A stretch of 64,000 nt of DNA from Lingula anatina (GCF_001039355.2 NW_019775562.1:251641-315640); one strand, 5' to 3'. Shown: positions 12,455 to 25,800, numbered from the stretch's first letter. A program made the numbers and translations. Notes: generated by a model not told the origin, from the sequence alone.

Positions 12455-15038
12455 GTGGTGCCCTGGGTGTGCTTAGGTTACAGCATGTCAGCCTCATCAG
12501 TTAATGTCTGTCGTGAGCCAGTTTGATTTATGATTAGATTTCACCAACTAAATTAAAGTGTTCTGGAGGATGAGAAGCGTGAGCGGGAAGTACGTCTTGA
12601 TTTATGGAAGCTGTTATTACGTGGCATTATGGGAGCATGTATGATACCAGGCCAGACCAGTCCACACTTGGTCACCCGATCTCGTCTGGAGTCTCCCGAT
12701 TTGGGGACATAGCTCCCGGTGCCACGGAACTGAGGGTCCGTGTGACAGAAAGTCCGCCCTCCATATACATGTAGTAATAGGGTATAGTTTGACCTAAGTG
12801 GGTCAAAATCTAAGTCGAGGCTCACCTGTACAAAGTAATGTGTTTTAAGCCTTGCACATTAAGATTTTAATAACTACTGGTCCTTAGATCTAAACGTGTG
12901 GTTTGGTGAGTAATGAGATAATCTGGCAAATGCATACTGAGGGTTTGCAGAGGGAATATGTCCCAATGTTACAAATTGCACCGTTTCTTTAATAAACAGC
13001 AGGAAGGGGAAGTATTTAGTTGCTACACGGCGGTCCCTTAAGTAAACTGCAGCCAGTGTATGTATCTGTCCTGCGCCAGTTTGATTTATGAGCAAATTTC
13101 ATAAACTAAAATAATTTGTCGATCCCTGGGGTTAGACATACAGGCTGCTGGTTCATTATTAAGTGCTGTGTTATTAAGTACCAATGCTGCAGCAGGCAGC
13201 AACATAGGCAGGACCCGGCCTCTTCTTGTCCAAACAAATACATGAAATACACTGTAAGTAGTCTAACTATCTTCAACGATAAGCAGAACAAGGCTGCAGG
13301 ACGGGGCAGTCGTATACAGGCAGATCCCTCTCTGCATGCACAATCGTAAAGATAGACCCCGCCTTTCTAGGAACAAAGTTAGGGAGAAGGGGAAAGAAAG
13401 AGGGAACACCCAAAACATCTTTTCTATCACACACACACACACACACACACACACTATTCGGCTACCCTGTATCCGCCGGAGTAATGTATCTTCTACTCCG
13501 TGGAAGACTCATCAATAGAAAGACACTATCCCTCCTCCGTCCATTAGGATAAAGCACTGTATAAAACCCCTGCACCCCTCCTCTTCACAATCACTTCGAC
13601 CGAATCAAACTCTAAACTGGTTTTCAGCAGAGATAATTAGAATATAAAAATTTTCAAACACGTAGAATTAAAGTTTTAATAGTCTCCCTACAACCATCGT
13701 CACGCGTCGAGACACGGCAAGTTCAGCACGGTTAACGGGGCTCGAGATAATAGATTGCCAAGACTGCGTCGTCTCTCTTCTCTTAACGCGTTTAGTGAGG
13801 TGTCCAGGTGAATAGAGAGGAAGAGGTAGTTTGCACGATAGTTAAAGTCATCAACGATAACTGCTGCAGCGTTAGAGAAACCGCGAAACATACTACAATT
13901 GGATTTGTTTAGGCAGTTATGTCCATTTAACTTAATTTTCCCAATAAAGCTAAACACTTACAAGATTGACACCTACAATATTAAAAAAACGACCCTCTAA
14001 ATATTAAAATATTAACAGAGTCTTAACCAGAGGAAAATATGTGCAATGGACACAACCCATGCATTCAGTAAGAACGCTTTGCCTTGTTTTATCGGCTTTG
14101 AACACAATGATAAATGTATCGAATATCTGTTTGGTTGAAAGTGATTTCCTCTTTATGCAAATCAGCAAATGAGGGTCCTTAAACTGATTAACGCGGCCAC
14201 TTCGTACACAAATCAGCCTACACACTGTTAATGTTAATCAAATATTTATGCGCATTCAAGTCCTTTATTAATATTTTTTCCACTGGAGATGAAAATATCG
14301 ATAAAATCTGTCTCGAGCATTTTAATAAGCTATATCTGCACATGTGTAGCCACCCAGGATAACATGTGGAGCACAGTATTGTAGTATTATCCCAGGCTTT
14401 CTACATGGATGTGAAGAGAATCTTGGTGAAGAATCGTCCTGACACCACAGCACGCTGAAACAACCCTAACTGATACAATTACTTTATACCAAGTTCACCA
14501 GAACGCATATTTTCAATAAGTAAAGGCTGAGCGTTGGAAGTTTCGTCTGTCCTTCCCTTCACTCTGATTTATTTATTACTTTATTTATTTCTTTATTCGT
14601 GTATTTACCATTTTTTTTGTTTATTCATAAATGAATGACCTATTAATCATCTTAAATCATTTTTTCGTCTATTTTTCATCTACTCCCTTTTTCACTCAGA
14701 TAATTGACATCATTGGTGAGATCCAGCGAGAAACTTCTCATTTAATTCCACTGCAGTAATGTTTTATGTTTCAAGCAATTCATTCCACAGGAGAACTGTT
14801 TTGAACGAGACAAATGCGGCAGTTCAGTAACTCCATATTGCAATTCCTTGCACAAATATATGTCTTATTATTATTTTATTATTATTATTATTATTATAAT
14901 TTTTTTTTTTTTTTTTTTTGCTAGCTAATCTGCATCTTTTGGATAATTTAAAATGTTGTAAAAAACGGGGGTTCAAAATATCTGGCCTTGCAGAAAACTT
15001 TACCAAGAAAAGACGTGGACTTGGCTGTTTTCACTTAC
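12455..15038. other. No gene seen; receptor intron 1 sequence
   Basis: Contains a CA run at 13428-13454, a diverged direct repeat (12513-12558 and 13072-13117) and an ATT/poly-T tract at 14863-14919. No further receptor exon recognised. Confidence 0.5.
14863..14919. repeat. (ATT)n microsatellite followed by poly-T
   Basis: About 10 ATT/TTA units followed by about 17 T. This could be the tail of an old retroelement on the plus strand, but no element body is recognised. Confidence 0.8.
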
Positions 15039-15495
15039 CTTTAATGAATTCTACGGACTGCTCCAACCCCAACGTGTCATTTCCACAATCGTCACGTATC
15101 AGAGCCCCGATTGTAAACCCAGGCATGAAGTTTTTGTCCATGTTAATCATTTTCAAAGTATACAACATCATCTCCAAGGCTTGCACGCCGCCATCAGGGA
15201 GGACGCGTCCACAGATACACTCCTCACTCCGCTCGTGTACCGTGAACAGTCCTCCCAGGGTGATCTCGCCGTCAATACTGACAGCCAAATCTTTGTCGAA
15301 CCATGTCCAGTTCTTAGTTGCCGTGCATGAGTTGATGGAACGAGCCCGTGCGTGTTCTTCTTGGATGACGTACGGCGTTTCTGCCGTTGCAGTGGCCGCT
15401 TCAGTGTTTACGTTATATCGGGAATTTAACGAAATCCATAAGCAACATAGCCAGAGCAAAACCATGTTTGTTATCCTTGAAAATTTCATTTTCAT
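15039..15495 (-). CDS. Metabotropic glutamate receptor-like class C GPCR, first coding exon
   Basis: 152 codons plus one base from ATG at 15495 to donor G/GTAAGT. Residues 11-22 (MVLLWLCCLWIS) form a signal-peptide core. The mature part starts the extracellular Venus-flytrap ligand-binding domain: GEITLGGLFTVHERSEECIC, then GRVLPDGGVQALEMMLYTLK, MPGFTIGALIRDDCGNDT and LGLEQSVEFIK. This order, with Cys in CICG and in RDDC and the LEQSVEFI block, is that of metabotropic glutamate receptors (family knowledge), which sense glutamate at the cell surface and signal through G proteins. The exon ends where many mGluR genes have their first intron. Group I, II or III cannot be assigned from this fragment, and related class C receptors are possible. 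The remaining exons must lie at lower coordinates, beyond an intron of up to 15 kb or more. Confidence 0.87.
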
Positions 15496-18119
15496 TTCAG
15501 CATATATCCAGCTTTTCTTTATTTGTTTATCTGGATTTTTTTCTCAAGCCGTGTAATCCTTTGAAGGTTCCAATTGCTTTAATTCATCCAACGTATTCAC
15601 CATGCAACGATCTTAACCATGATTTATTAATAAGACAGTTAAGCCTTTGGTCTTTTATGAAGCACAGTTATATCTCCGTAAAAGAAACCAAACTTCAGAG
15701 AGACGCGCAATAAAGCAATTCTGATTGCACGTGCCTATCGATAGTTGCTCTCTTTTTCCTACTTCTTTTTCGACTTTTCCAGCTAAATTGGATCGTTGGT
15801 GTTTAACTATGGTTGGTTAGCTACGCGCTTCGCGTTCACCCGGCTACGCGCACTTCATTATCCTCTGCATGGCGAGACGACCTTTACGAGGCACGGAAAT
15901 GCTGCTCGGGGACTGCTTGGAAATTCGGACTGGGTTAAAACGCTGCGCAGCAACCAGAATTACCGATTTACCATCTACAGTTTACAAAGATTGTTCCCAC
16001 GACAGTAAACTGATCTAAACTGCTTGCTCACCTTGCTGGCTACCGCACGCCTCTCCACACTTAGAAAGACGCGTGCCTACTTTCATCTACTGTGCAATGG
16101 TGTCGCATCAAGGCAGTTTAATAACAGATGGAAATTTGCTAATTTTTTTATCTTCAACAGATGGATCGGTCCCGTAAACCCAATATGTATTATGTCGTAA
16201 ATTTTGGCCTGTTTAAAACATTGTCGTATCGGTCGGGCAAAATGGGAGAAGTTAGAATGTCCTTCATGAAAATCCTGTCTTTCACGACTCGTGGAACCTT
16301 TCTCCCGCCTCAGTAAACTTGGAACTGCACCATTGGTTTGGTGTCCCTGGTTGCTTGCGCTCCTATGTCTAACGTAGTGTATTGATAAGTTTTCAAAAGC
16401 TTCTTAATTAAATCTAAACATATCTTCCTCTATTGGTCAATCCTTAAAATAGGCCTACTTCACATTGCACCTAATCAAGTGTCTGAGTGACTTCTAAGCT
16501 TCTATCACAGACCATAATCTCAGTGATGTGATGTGGCGTTATCTGTACTCTCCGACTGATATGCTAAAACAAGAAGAATTAAGAAAGAAGTCCATATCTT
16601 TTGAAATCTTACTTAGCTGCAGGCTTTCTAAGATGTTCAACATCAACATATTTGCTTCCCTCGAAAGTTGTATTGATATTCTATCATAAGTTATGCCTTA
16701 ACACATACCACGTCCTCTGTGATTTCTCTGCTATTTTTTGCTATTGTCTTTAGCCAAGCACATTTTTACAGCAGCGGAAAATAAATAAATACGCCGTCCA
16801 AGGTCTCTAGAATCCCCCTCAGCCACTTTCCGTTCCTTGATGTACATGATTCGCTTGTTCTCTTTCCTAACCGGCCTTTACATCAACTTTAGAAGCCAGC
16901 GATGACAGCTCTTAATCGATCTGGTCCGGGTTTAATCTCGCTGAAGTGGTTTTTTGCATCCAAACATCAAAAGCCGAGGATTTTATAAGCATCCCCGCTT
17001 TGGGTTAACGCACACGCTACAGTGTGTATGTATGCCGTGTTTCTGTACTCACGAGCATTTGGATGTAATAACTCACTCACTCACTCATGAACAGAATTAC
17101 TGCAACTCCTTGAAATCGTTTCAGCCTGAAAACCACATGTGCGCATGTGCAAAACTGGCACCTGCCTACAACTATCCTCATACCCGGTCCACATATGTTT
17201 AGGTCAATTATTTGTTCGCTGTAAAAAAACCCCGCAACGACCTTAACAGATTACTTTTCCATATTCACATGTTCCATAAGGTACTTTTTGCCTCAAAGTG
17301 GCATTGTTTGTACAAGTTTTACCGGAAATCCTGACTTGCAGTGACTTTGAATTACTTGCAGCATATCCAGATGATACGTACCATTGATTTCGCTTTTCGT
17401 TAAATGCATATGTTCGTGTTAAAATCAGCCTTTTATCTGTAGTTGAACACTATCTTCTGAAAAAAAGGAATGATTTCCTCGTAGAATGTTCTTATTGATG
17501 ACAATGTGCCACCATGAATCAGGTCATCAACCAGAACATTTGCTGTAAGAAACAAGATACACTCTTGTCACTGTTTAGACAATAAATAAATCAATGAATG
17601 AAAAAAAAAGAAAATGAAAGAAAAATGAAATTATACCTGCAATCATCAATAAATGAATGACTGAGTTACAGATAAGTGAATTATACATATGTATATATCA
17701 TTAAAACCCAATGTACATACAGTATGAGTAGTTTAGCCTGTAGTTTATATGCTCGCCATCTCTTCTGCCAAGTAGACTAGAGTACAGTAAATACAACGAA
17801 ACTGCGACTTATGGAGCTGGACGTTACAAAATACATGTATTCATCAGGAAGGGCATTTCAAATGGAACGCTTCTACTTAAATGTGTGCAGTTGCGGCTTT
17901 ACAACTAGACCAGTGACATGTGTACAGCTGCCAAGAACGCAGATTAATGGGTTATAATTAAATGATCATAATCTATCTAGACGCATCATAGCCCTAAAAC
18001 CTTCAGGCACGAACACGTATTAATTGGAGAAGCAAATGATGAAGTGAGTCATGTTGTTGAACTGCTCCATGAAAACTTGTTGTTGTACTAAGTGGCGAGC
18101 TGCCGAATTTCGGTAATAA
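15496..18119. other. Upstream of receptor exon; no gene seen
   Basis: Holds the receptor's 5' UTR or promoter if there is no further upstream exon. I see no convincing TATA or initiator arrangement, and no coding exon. Confidence 0.4.
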
Positions 18120-18500
18120 AAGCCTTGTCACACCTTGGCGTATTTCTTCAACGTATGAGGAAATTTACACATACGCAGACAAACGCAAGGGCTTTGTTCG
18201 TAGACGTCTCGCGTATGCAGGTAAACGCTGGTGTACGTTCGCATACGTAGAGGAAGATTTTTAGTTTATACGAGCGTTAGAGGCGTTCGTTATCCATACG
18301 TTTGGGATACGTTAGGCATACGGTAAAATGGCATCAAAACTACCATAAAGTACGTTTCTTTTATGGTGTCTGATGTAGCTTGGCTTTGCGTAACGAATAA
18401 GTAACTAAGTGGTCAAGAACGAGTTACTTATTGAACGTATCTGTAACGATATAAGTAGCGCGTTAACGTATGCCTAACGCTTGATTAGCGATTGAAAACA
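18120..18500. repeat. CATACG/CGTATG-rich segment
   Basis: Many copies of CGTATG, CATACG, ACGTAT and TAACG on both strands, much denser than in the flanks. Similar motifs recur at 20520-20590 and 20985-21080. They resemble subterminal motifs of a DNA transposon, but I do not recognise the family. Confidence 0.5.
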
Positions 18501-20761
18501 TCCCAATGTTATGTGATCTGCGGTATAAATAAATATACTATCATTTTCACATTATCATCATCAAAACACTTTCACCAAGAGGGGCAACAAGGTGAGGGAC
18601 TTATTAAAGCTCCGGGTCAAATCTAAAGTTGGTTCATTAAATTCCATAACAAGACTATATGATTTAACAACAAAATGAAGTATATTAGTATATTAAAGTG
18701 TTGCTCACACTGAACACATAATGGTCAATGTCATAACCTAAACGGACCATAAAAAATCACTATCAACACGATATTACTACGCTGCTTATGCGTTCGTTCT
18801 CATACGCTATACATTTTCGTTAATGCAATGTTTGCTATTAGACAAATTATTTGTAATTCCCTTAATTAGATCTGAATCATTCAAAGTGAAAAATTTATAC
18901 ATGATGTTATGCCTTTGTCATCCATGTACCCGTCCTTTCCACCTGTAGTCTTCTGGAAAAAGCGGCATATGTAAAGAATTGTTCGTAGACAAAAAATACT
19001 ATTTTCCAAAAGTCACTCTGAATTGATAAAAGGAAAACCAATAGATATATCTTATACATGAAGCAATACAAAACGCCAACAACGAGTCCCATACACCGTT
19101 TGCATTAGTAAAATTGCATTACACCAATGAACATGTCCCAAACCACACTAAATGAGGAAGTAACGGCAGCTTGTGCTTTCATTTTTAACGTTCAAGTCTG
19201 CATTTTAATATAGCAGGTACAAAAGGGATTTCAAGCAAATTATCCACCATAGGGGTCGTATTCCCAGGAGTTTCCGATTCCATTAATGCAAAATGAACAT
19301 CGATGTTCCCCCTAAAAGCATTCAGTTATTTTCTGGAAATCAGTTCAGGTTTTAGGATATATATTCTAATGTGTAGAAATTATTTCACAAATTTTAAACA
19401 GTGTATTGACTCTGTCACTTTACGTGCCACACATGACAGACTATCAGAAACCTTTCTTTTTTTACAGCTCATTTAAAATTAATATTTTACTGAAAATCAT
19501 AAAGATGAAGCCGTTACAGCACTGCGCTTCCACTCTTCTGTTTTATAGCTATAAAATTACCGTCCGGACCGCGCGCCGTCTTAAGTCAAAGTGACGCAAG
19601 ATGCTCACTACAAAATTACGTTGCAGCCAAAAGTACGTTGTTCCAATGAAGTCAATACTTTCGCATTTAATGATTAACACTTTCATATTAGTAAACAGCT
19701 GTGTTGCGTATTATCTGCGAAGCGTGCACATAAAATGTCAAAGCAAGCTCTCTGTTTATTTAGGCTTCAGTACGTCCACTTCATTTGAATATTTCGTTCA
19801 AAGGCATTTTGCGGGCTCTCTGCTATTATAAGTCCTTTGGGCTCTTGACTCTGGTTATACATACAGAAAAAAATTGAAACAACCCGCGTTTTGAAAAATA
19901 ATCTGCCATACTTTGTTTTCTTCTAGTACTTGCGCCATATTCGCTCTTCAGGTATGCATCCCCTTAATTTCGCTTTCAAGCTTAACCTTGGCGAGTTAAT
20001 CTCTCTAGGGATTCTTCCAAGAAGCACTTCAAGTATTAAATGCTTCAAGTGTTACTGCTAAGTACCCGAGCTTATCATCTCGAGTATGGACACTTCACGG
20101 CAACTGCCGAACATATTAATGCCACTCTTCAGGGGATCATCCGCCAAAATAAGAAAGCAATTTGTTTCCTGCTCACGAAACGTTGCTCGACCCGTCCCTG
20201 CACTTGTACTAGATGTTTTAATCTATTTTTAATTTAATTTATTATTTAATTATTTAATAATTTACCTATAAATAACTTAGATGACTTATTTAAATGATTT
20301 TATCATCTTTAAGGTATTTCAGAGGAAATATGAGAAGCTTTTCAGGATAAGAAAATGTATGTTGGGGGGGTTGAGAACTGTGAGCAAGTGCATTGTCACG
20401 ATGAAGCCTGTTGTATCCCTGAAGCTACCTCTTGCAAATGGAGAGAAATATCTATTGACAGTGTCGAGGTCATTGCACCCAGAGGCACCGGAACTTTATC
20501 AATCATCACTGAAAAATTCAGTGGTGTACGTATGCGTAAACCGAACCTATTTAACGTATATCTAACACATAATTAGCGTATGGAAACCGTATCTCCTGCT
20601 TTTTATTACCTGTGATATACACAAAGCTTCATCTCCACTTCATCACAGCTGTTCCAGATAATGTGATAGAGAATGGAAATGGAAGTAGTTATTTCCCAAC
20701 GCTAGTTGGATCTGATCCAGTTTGCAGTTCAAAATGATCAACAAAACAGAAGTAAGCTACA

Positions 20762-20986
20762 CATACACTGTATGTAACTCATACACACACATACGGTACA
20801 CATGAGCTATCCATACGTTGATATTCGCTACATGTGTATGATGACATACAAACGCTATTTATATGAACTGANCTGCATACACTGCATACACTGTATGTAA
20901 CTCATACACACACATACGGTACACATGAGCTATCCATACGTTGATATTCGCTACATGTGTATGATGACATACAAACGCTATTTATA
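20762..20986. repeat. Tandem-like duplication of 101 bases around a single N
   Basis: 20762-20863 and 20885-20986 are the same sequence at an offset of 123. The first copy continues into TGAACTGA and an N (20872), the second into CGGGGTTCG. This is best read as the same locus on two haplotypes, one with and one without the retroelement insertion. Confidence 0.85.
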
Positions 20987-21487
20987 CGGGGTTCGTTCTG
21001 ACACGCTGGAAAAAGAGTGATGTCATACGCTCACTGTTGTGCGTATCATCGATTTCACATACGCTCTTCATACGTACCTCTTAATGACAGGTGTGGCAGA
21101 ACCTGTAGGATTCTTTATGGAGCATTGGCAGCGACGTGGCACTTATGTGAACAGAGATACTTTTGGAAATAGAATTTCAGTTATCCTGAATCCAAACAAA
21201 ACAGAAAGGAGAGTAATTAGGAACACTCCAGACTGATTATAGATTTTCACTTTAACGTTCATCTTATGTGAGCACCACAGTTTGGTCTTTAGCCTTTTTC
21301 AAAAGTAACAAGTCACGTGTTAGGGATGATTGCTTTGGAACTCAAATGATGTCTGGACTTTAATTGATTTTTCAGCACTTAATGATATTAGGATTTGTGA
21401 ATACCCTGGTGGGCTTCCTGTAACCACCGAAAAATATCCATTCAAATTTCCCCTGTGAAAATATTAAGGCAATGTTAACTTTCATGC
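20979..21487. repeat. Duplicated flank, copy A (allele without insertion)
   Basis: About 500 bases also found at 22380-22888 at a constant offset of 1401, with about three substitutions and no indels. Ends at an N (21488). It includes a 65-codon open frame repeated in both copies, with no recognisable product. Confidence 0.9.
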
Positions 21488-21488
21488 N

Positions 21489-22379
21489 GAACTGACAATA
21501 GGGGAAAAAGGGTTGGCCAGGAGCGATTAATACTATGTTAACGACTTGGAATCTTCACAGTGAAAATGTCCCAGGGGTTCAGCAAATCCAAACACATTGC
21601 AATATTGAGGAAAAAATCAATGCTAAAATTGAAAAAATGTTCTGGGAAGAGTTAACTGATCCTCAAAGCACCAAGTTAAAAACTTATAGTCTGATAAAAA
21701 AGTCCTACAAAATTGAAAAGTACCTGCTAACTAATGCCCCTCAGTCATTAAAAAGGGAAGTGGCTAAAATTAGAGTCAGTGATCATATTCTGGAAATGGA
21801 AAGAGGACGCTACACCAGACCTAAAACACCACGCGAGGAACGATTCTGTCCCCACTGTCCTGCAATCGAGGACGAAGTGCACTTCCTACTAGAATGTAGA
21901 CACCATGTAAAAGAGAGGGAGGGCATGTTAAAACAATTCCCTAAATGTGACATGCATCACCTAGCAAGCAGTGACGAGAAGGTTAAAGTCATACTAAGCC
22001 CAGAAAATGAGAAAGAATTGTATGCTGTTGGTAAATACATTCAGAGGGCAATTTCCAAAAGAAATGAGCATCTGCCACACTGAAGTAGCCTCATCCTGCT
22101 ATATATTATATGAACCATAAGTATGACACATTAGATACATATAGCTATAAGCCTATCAAAGAAAATGTGTGTTCCCTCAGTGTATTGAACTATTTACAAT
22201 TGTAATAAGTACTTTAAACAACGTATACACTGTAATTAATAATCTTAAACACTGTATTAGTAGTAATCCATAGTGATGTATAACTATTTATTTATTTTAT
22301 ATATTTGTAGTATAGAGGGCTAACAAATGTAACTGCCACATTTAATGCTCGAATAAATTATTATTATTATTATTATTAT
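21489..22379 (+). mobile_element. 5'-truncated non-LTR retrotransposon (3' end)
   Basis: About 890 bases. It carries the C-terminal part of the reverse-transcriptase ORF, then AATAAA at 22352-22357 and a (TTA)n tail, the usual 3' end of CR1/L2-type LINEs. Target-site duplication TATTTATA (20856-20863 and 22380-22387) flanks the insertion once the mis-assembly is undone, and the empty site is present in the same window. The exact clade is not assigned. Confidence 0.85.
21535..22083 (+). CDS. Non-LTR retrotransposon ORF2 C-terminus (partial)
   Basis: Up to 182 residues of the region after the reverse-transcriptase domain. Two parts are characteristic of invertebrate and fish LINE ORF2 ends: a helical stretch KLKTYSLIKKSYKIEKYL and a zinc-knuckle-like CPHCPAIEDEVHFLLEC (C-x2-C-x7-H-x4-C). 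The start shown is the first ATG in an already truncated frame; the polymerase and endonuclease domains are missing. Intact to its stop codon, which suggests a young insertion. Confidence 0.82.
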   Translation: MLTTWNLHSENVPGVQQIQTHCNIEEKINAKIEKMFWEELTDPQSTKLKTYSLIKKSYKIEKYLLTNAPQSLKREVAKIRVSDHILEMERGRYTRPKTPREERFCPHCPAIEDEVHFLLECRHHVKEREGMLKQFPKCDMHHLASSDEKVKVILSPENEKELYAVGKYIQRAISKRNEHLPH

Positions 22380-22888
22380 TATTTATACGGGGTTCGTTCT
22401 GACACGCTGGAAATAGAGTGATGTCATACGCTCACTGTTGTGCGTATCATCGATTTCACATACGCTCTTCATACGTACCTCTTAATGACAGGTGTGGCAG
22501 AACCTGTAGGATTCTTTATGGAGCATTGGCAGCGACGTGGCACTTATGTGAACAGAGATACTTTTGGAAATAGAATTTCAGTTATCCTGAATCCAAACAA
22601 AACAGAAAGGAGAGTAATTAGGAACACTCCAGACTGATTATAGATTTTCACTTTAACGTTCATCTAATGTGAGCACCACAGTTTGGTCTTTAGCCTTTTT
22701 CAAAAGTAACAAGTCACGTGTTAGGGATGATTGCTTTGGAACTCAAATGATGTCTGGACTTTAATTGATTTTTCAGCACTTAATTATATTAGGATTTGTG
22801 AATACCCTGGTGGGCTTCCTGTAACCACCGAAAAATATCCATTCAAATTTCCCCTGTGAAAATATTAAGGCAATGTTAACTTTCAGGC
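22380..22888. repeat. Duplicated flank, copy B (allele with insertion)
   Basis: Second copy of 20979-21487, directly after the retroelement tail. Continues normally into unique sequence at 22889. Confidence 0.9.
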
Positions 22889-25800
22889 TGCTAAAAAATG
22901 TATGTTCCTGGATAAAGAGTAGATCTGGGAATGCAACACGGTATTACAGGACACAGGGCAACTTAGCCTCCACACCTGCTGATTTAATGACCTATGTTTC
23001 ATTTCATTTGTCTTGCAAATACTGCATTTACCTTAAATGTACTTGCCCAGGTTTCTTAGACTTTGGTCGGTTGGATTATAAAAATGCATCAAAAAAAGAT
23101 GTTTGACAATATGTGTCAGATACTGAAAGGCATGAATGGGCTAATGAACGATCTCTTACGTTTGATTTAAGTGTACGTTCAGACCAATTCCCAGTAAGCC
23201 ATGGATAAACTGCACTCTGTGTTTACTGCCTGATCTCCCCCGTGTCAGCTGGGTATCGAGAGAGTTACCAAGAAATTTGTTTTACAGATGTTCTGCCAAA
23301 TGATGGCAAATTGTTCAGGGATTCTTTCCCAGCTCCAGCTCTCTCAGTGAAACGTAAAGCACTCCCAGTGCTTCGCGGGATTACAAGCACATGGCCCTCT
23401 TATGGTAAACACACGCTAAAACACTTGCTGTTCTGGAAAAAGTATCTTTTAAAGAAGAGGCGGCATGGATCATCTTCTTTTATCTGTTTAATTGATTAAC
23501 TTCATTGCTGTTAACTGTTTCAGTGTTCATTGTTTAAGTAAGATATCCCTAATGATTGCAGATAGGCGTTCTAGCTGCGATAATGATGTTGAACCGGTGT
23601 GCCATAAGTAAGAGATTTTTTTTATTTTCTACCAAATTTATCATGAATATATGGTCGGATATTTTTATAAGATGTATAAAGCTTTTCAAGACTTTCTAAT
23701 TACATTCTTGGTTAAAACACACTGTGCTTAAATAAAGAATAAAGAAGCTATATGCAAAAACAACCGGAAACTTGTTTCAACCTTCGTGCCGTATTATCTA
23801 CAAAGACATGACAGAAACACCCAAATCAGTTCTCGGAAACTATGTGCCTAAAGCCCTCAACTTAAAGATATTTTTGATAAACATGTGCACGCTCTCCAAA
23901 TGTTGATCATATGCGGAGCTGGTTAAGAAGGCTCATGCAGCAGGAGGGCTTTCTGGAGGTAATATTACTCGGAACACAAAGAAAAAAACCTTGCATGTGC
24001 TGATTGATAAAACTCTGGAGTGCCATAAAAGTGAAAGGCGCTCTTTGCATTTCAGCTCTTCAAAGAAAATGACATTCCTTTACCGACAGATGAAAACATA
24101 TGAAAATCCGTGGAAAAACGCTCATGAAAGCACACTCGACGTCGTTATCTTTAGAGTGACACCATTCCGCTTGGAGTCTAAGATTACAATTCAAAGACGG
24201 AGCAGCCCTGTCATTTTTCCAAAACAAATCCACGGAAGAAAATTTACCCTTCATTTTCAACAATATTTTTTTTTTTTTTTTACAAATAGAAAAATAAGAA
24301 TATAATGCCTGTTTGTGTGTCATATTTTTACTTATTACGTACTACATTATTTCGCTTTTAAAATTGCTTTTGAAATTACTGAATTTTAAGTAAATATCCA
24401 TTTTAAAATCCACGACAACACTATTTGAAAACGCAGAGGAAAAAAACCCGCTTAAATGTCATCGATTTCTATGTGTGACAAGTCAGTGGAAGGCAATCTT
24501 GGATACCGTGTTTTAAGCATACAGAATTCTGTTTGATTTTTCAAGCTGCAGAGGCCTGGTATCCAAGAAATATACATTTTTGTCACATTGGTCTTATAAT
24601 ATGTGAACTATTTTCGTCTTTATCTTGGATCATCTTATATTCATTCTCCCTTCCCACTGCTACAGAAAATAATGGAAAAATATGAATTGTTGGTACCTCA
24701 GGCTAATATTCTATCTCCAGTTGGAAAATGCCTAGGGCTGAATCTGCCATTTTGTTTCAGAAAAGGAGGCTGATTTATGTCTATAAATTCTGCAATTCAT
24801 TAAACAGATTATTGCCGCTAAAACAAACATAGAGGGGGTGAATGACTTATGGTCCTTATTGCAACATATTCAGTCCCTTGAGCCCAAGATGGCCACGACT
24901 AGAGTCTATTAGGACTTTATTCCTCCACTATATGTACTTACCGACTACTTTTTAATTGCCTCGTCGAATCACGTAATTCAAAAAGAAAAGAGAGGAATGT
25001 CCTGAAACGGATGCACTCCATTTCAATTTATAATTAAGTTTTAATTCTTCAATGACCAACATTTCCCCGGATTGATTATAGCCACATGCCTTAGAGCAAA
25101 GGAAAAATCAATGAAGTGCAAACCTTTAGATCTGAAGCACTTTTGGATATTCGTTTTTGTCCTTACCCAACTCTCTTCTGAGTCATAAATCATGCCACTA
25201 AAACACTTTTAAGTACCTTACTTAATATAGCCCACACAATACCTCCCGCCGCCATCCCTCGTGAAAGCAATAAGAAGGTACCGTTAACACTCAAATCCCA
25301 TTTTAACATCGATGATTTTCAAAAACTCTTGCAGACGACACTTCTTGTGCTTTCAACCTAAAAGTCTTTCGGATATTGATGACCGTGAAGCACCTATGTG
25401 GGTATCTAGGTTGTCAATGTTTGATCATCAATCTAAAAAGTGTGTTTTGTACAGAGGAATAGATGTTTCCGTTTCCCGCTACTTTGCACAAATTGTTGAA
25501 GTTGACCCATATATTGACCCTGGCACTTCCAGGTAACCCTAAACTGTACTAATCATATTGGACCCCTGATTCTATTTTACGGACCACTTTATCTTTCACT
25601 GTGGTACATTCGTCATGCAGACGCGCAGGGAAGACGGAGCAAAAGGCGCAGTATCCATGGCCACTTTCCCTACTTTACATGGAAGGGGGCCTTCATATTT
25701 TGTGTTATTAAAAAAATTGATCTGTTCGCTAGAGATATAACAAAAGTGATTAGCTTGTTACTAAACTCTACAAAAATCCAAACATTAAAAGCGCTTTTTA

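Noticed and set aside
14918-15556. 212-codon plus-strand open frame
   Set aside because: It is the antisense shadow of the receptor exon, whose protein on the minus strand clearly matches a known family.
21039-21236. 65-codon frame repeated identically at 22440-22637
   Set aside because: Identity reflects the allelic duplication, not two genes; the peptide has no recognised relatives.
20979-22888. LTR retrotransposon with 500-base LTRs
   Set aside because: The repeats lack TG..CA ends, contain flank sequence, and are explained by an empty and a filled allele of a LINE insertion.
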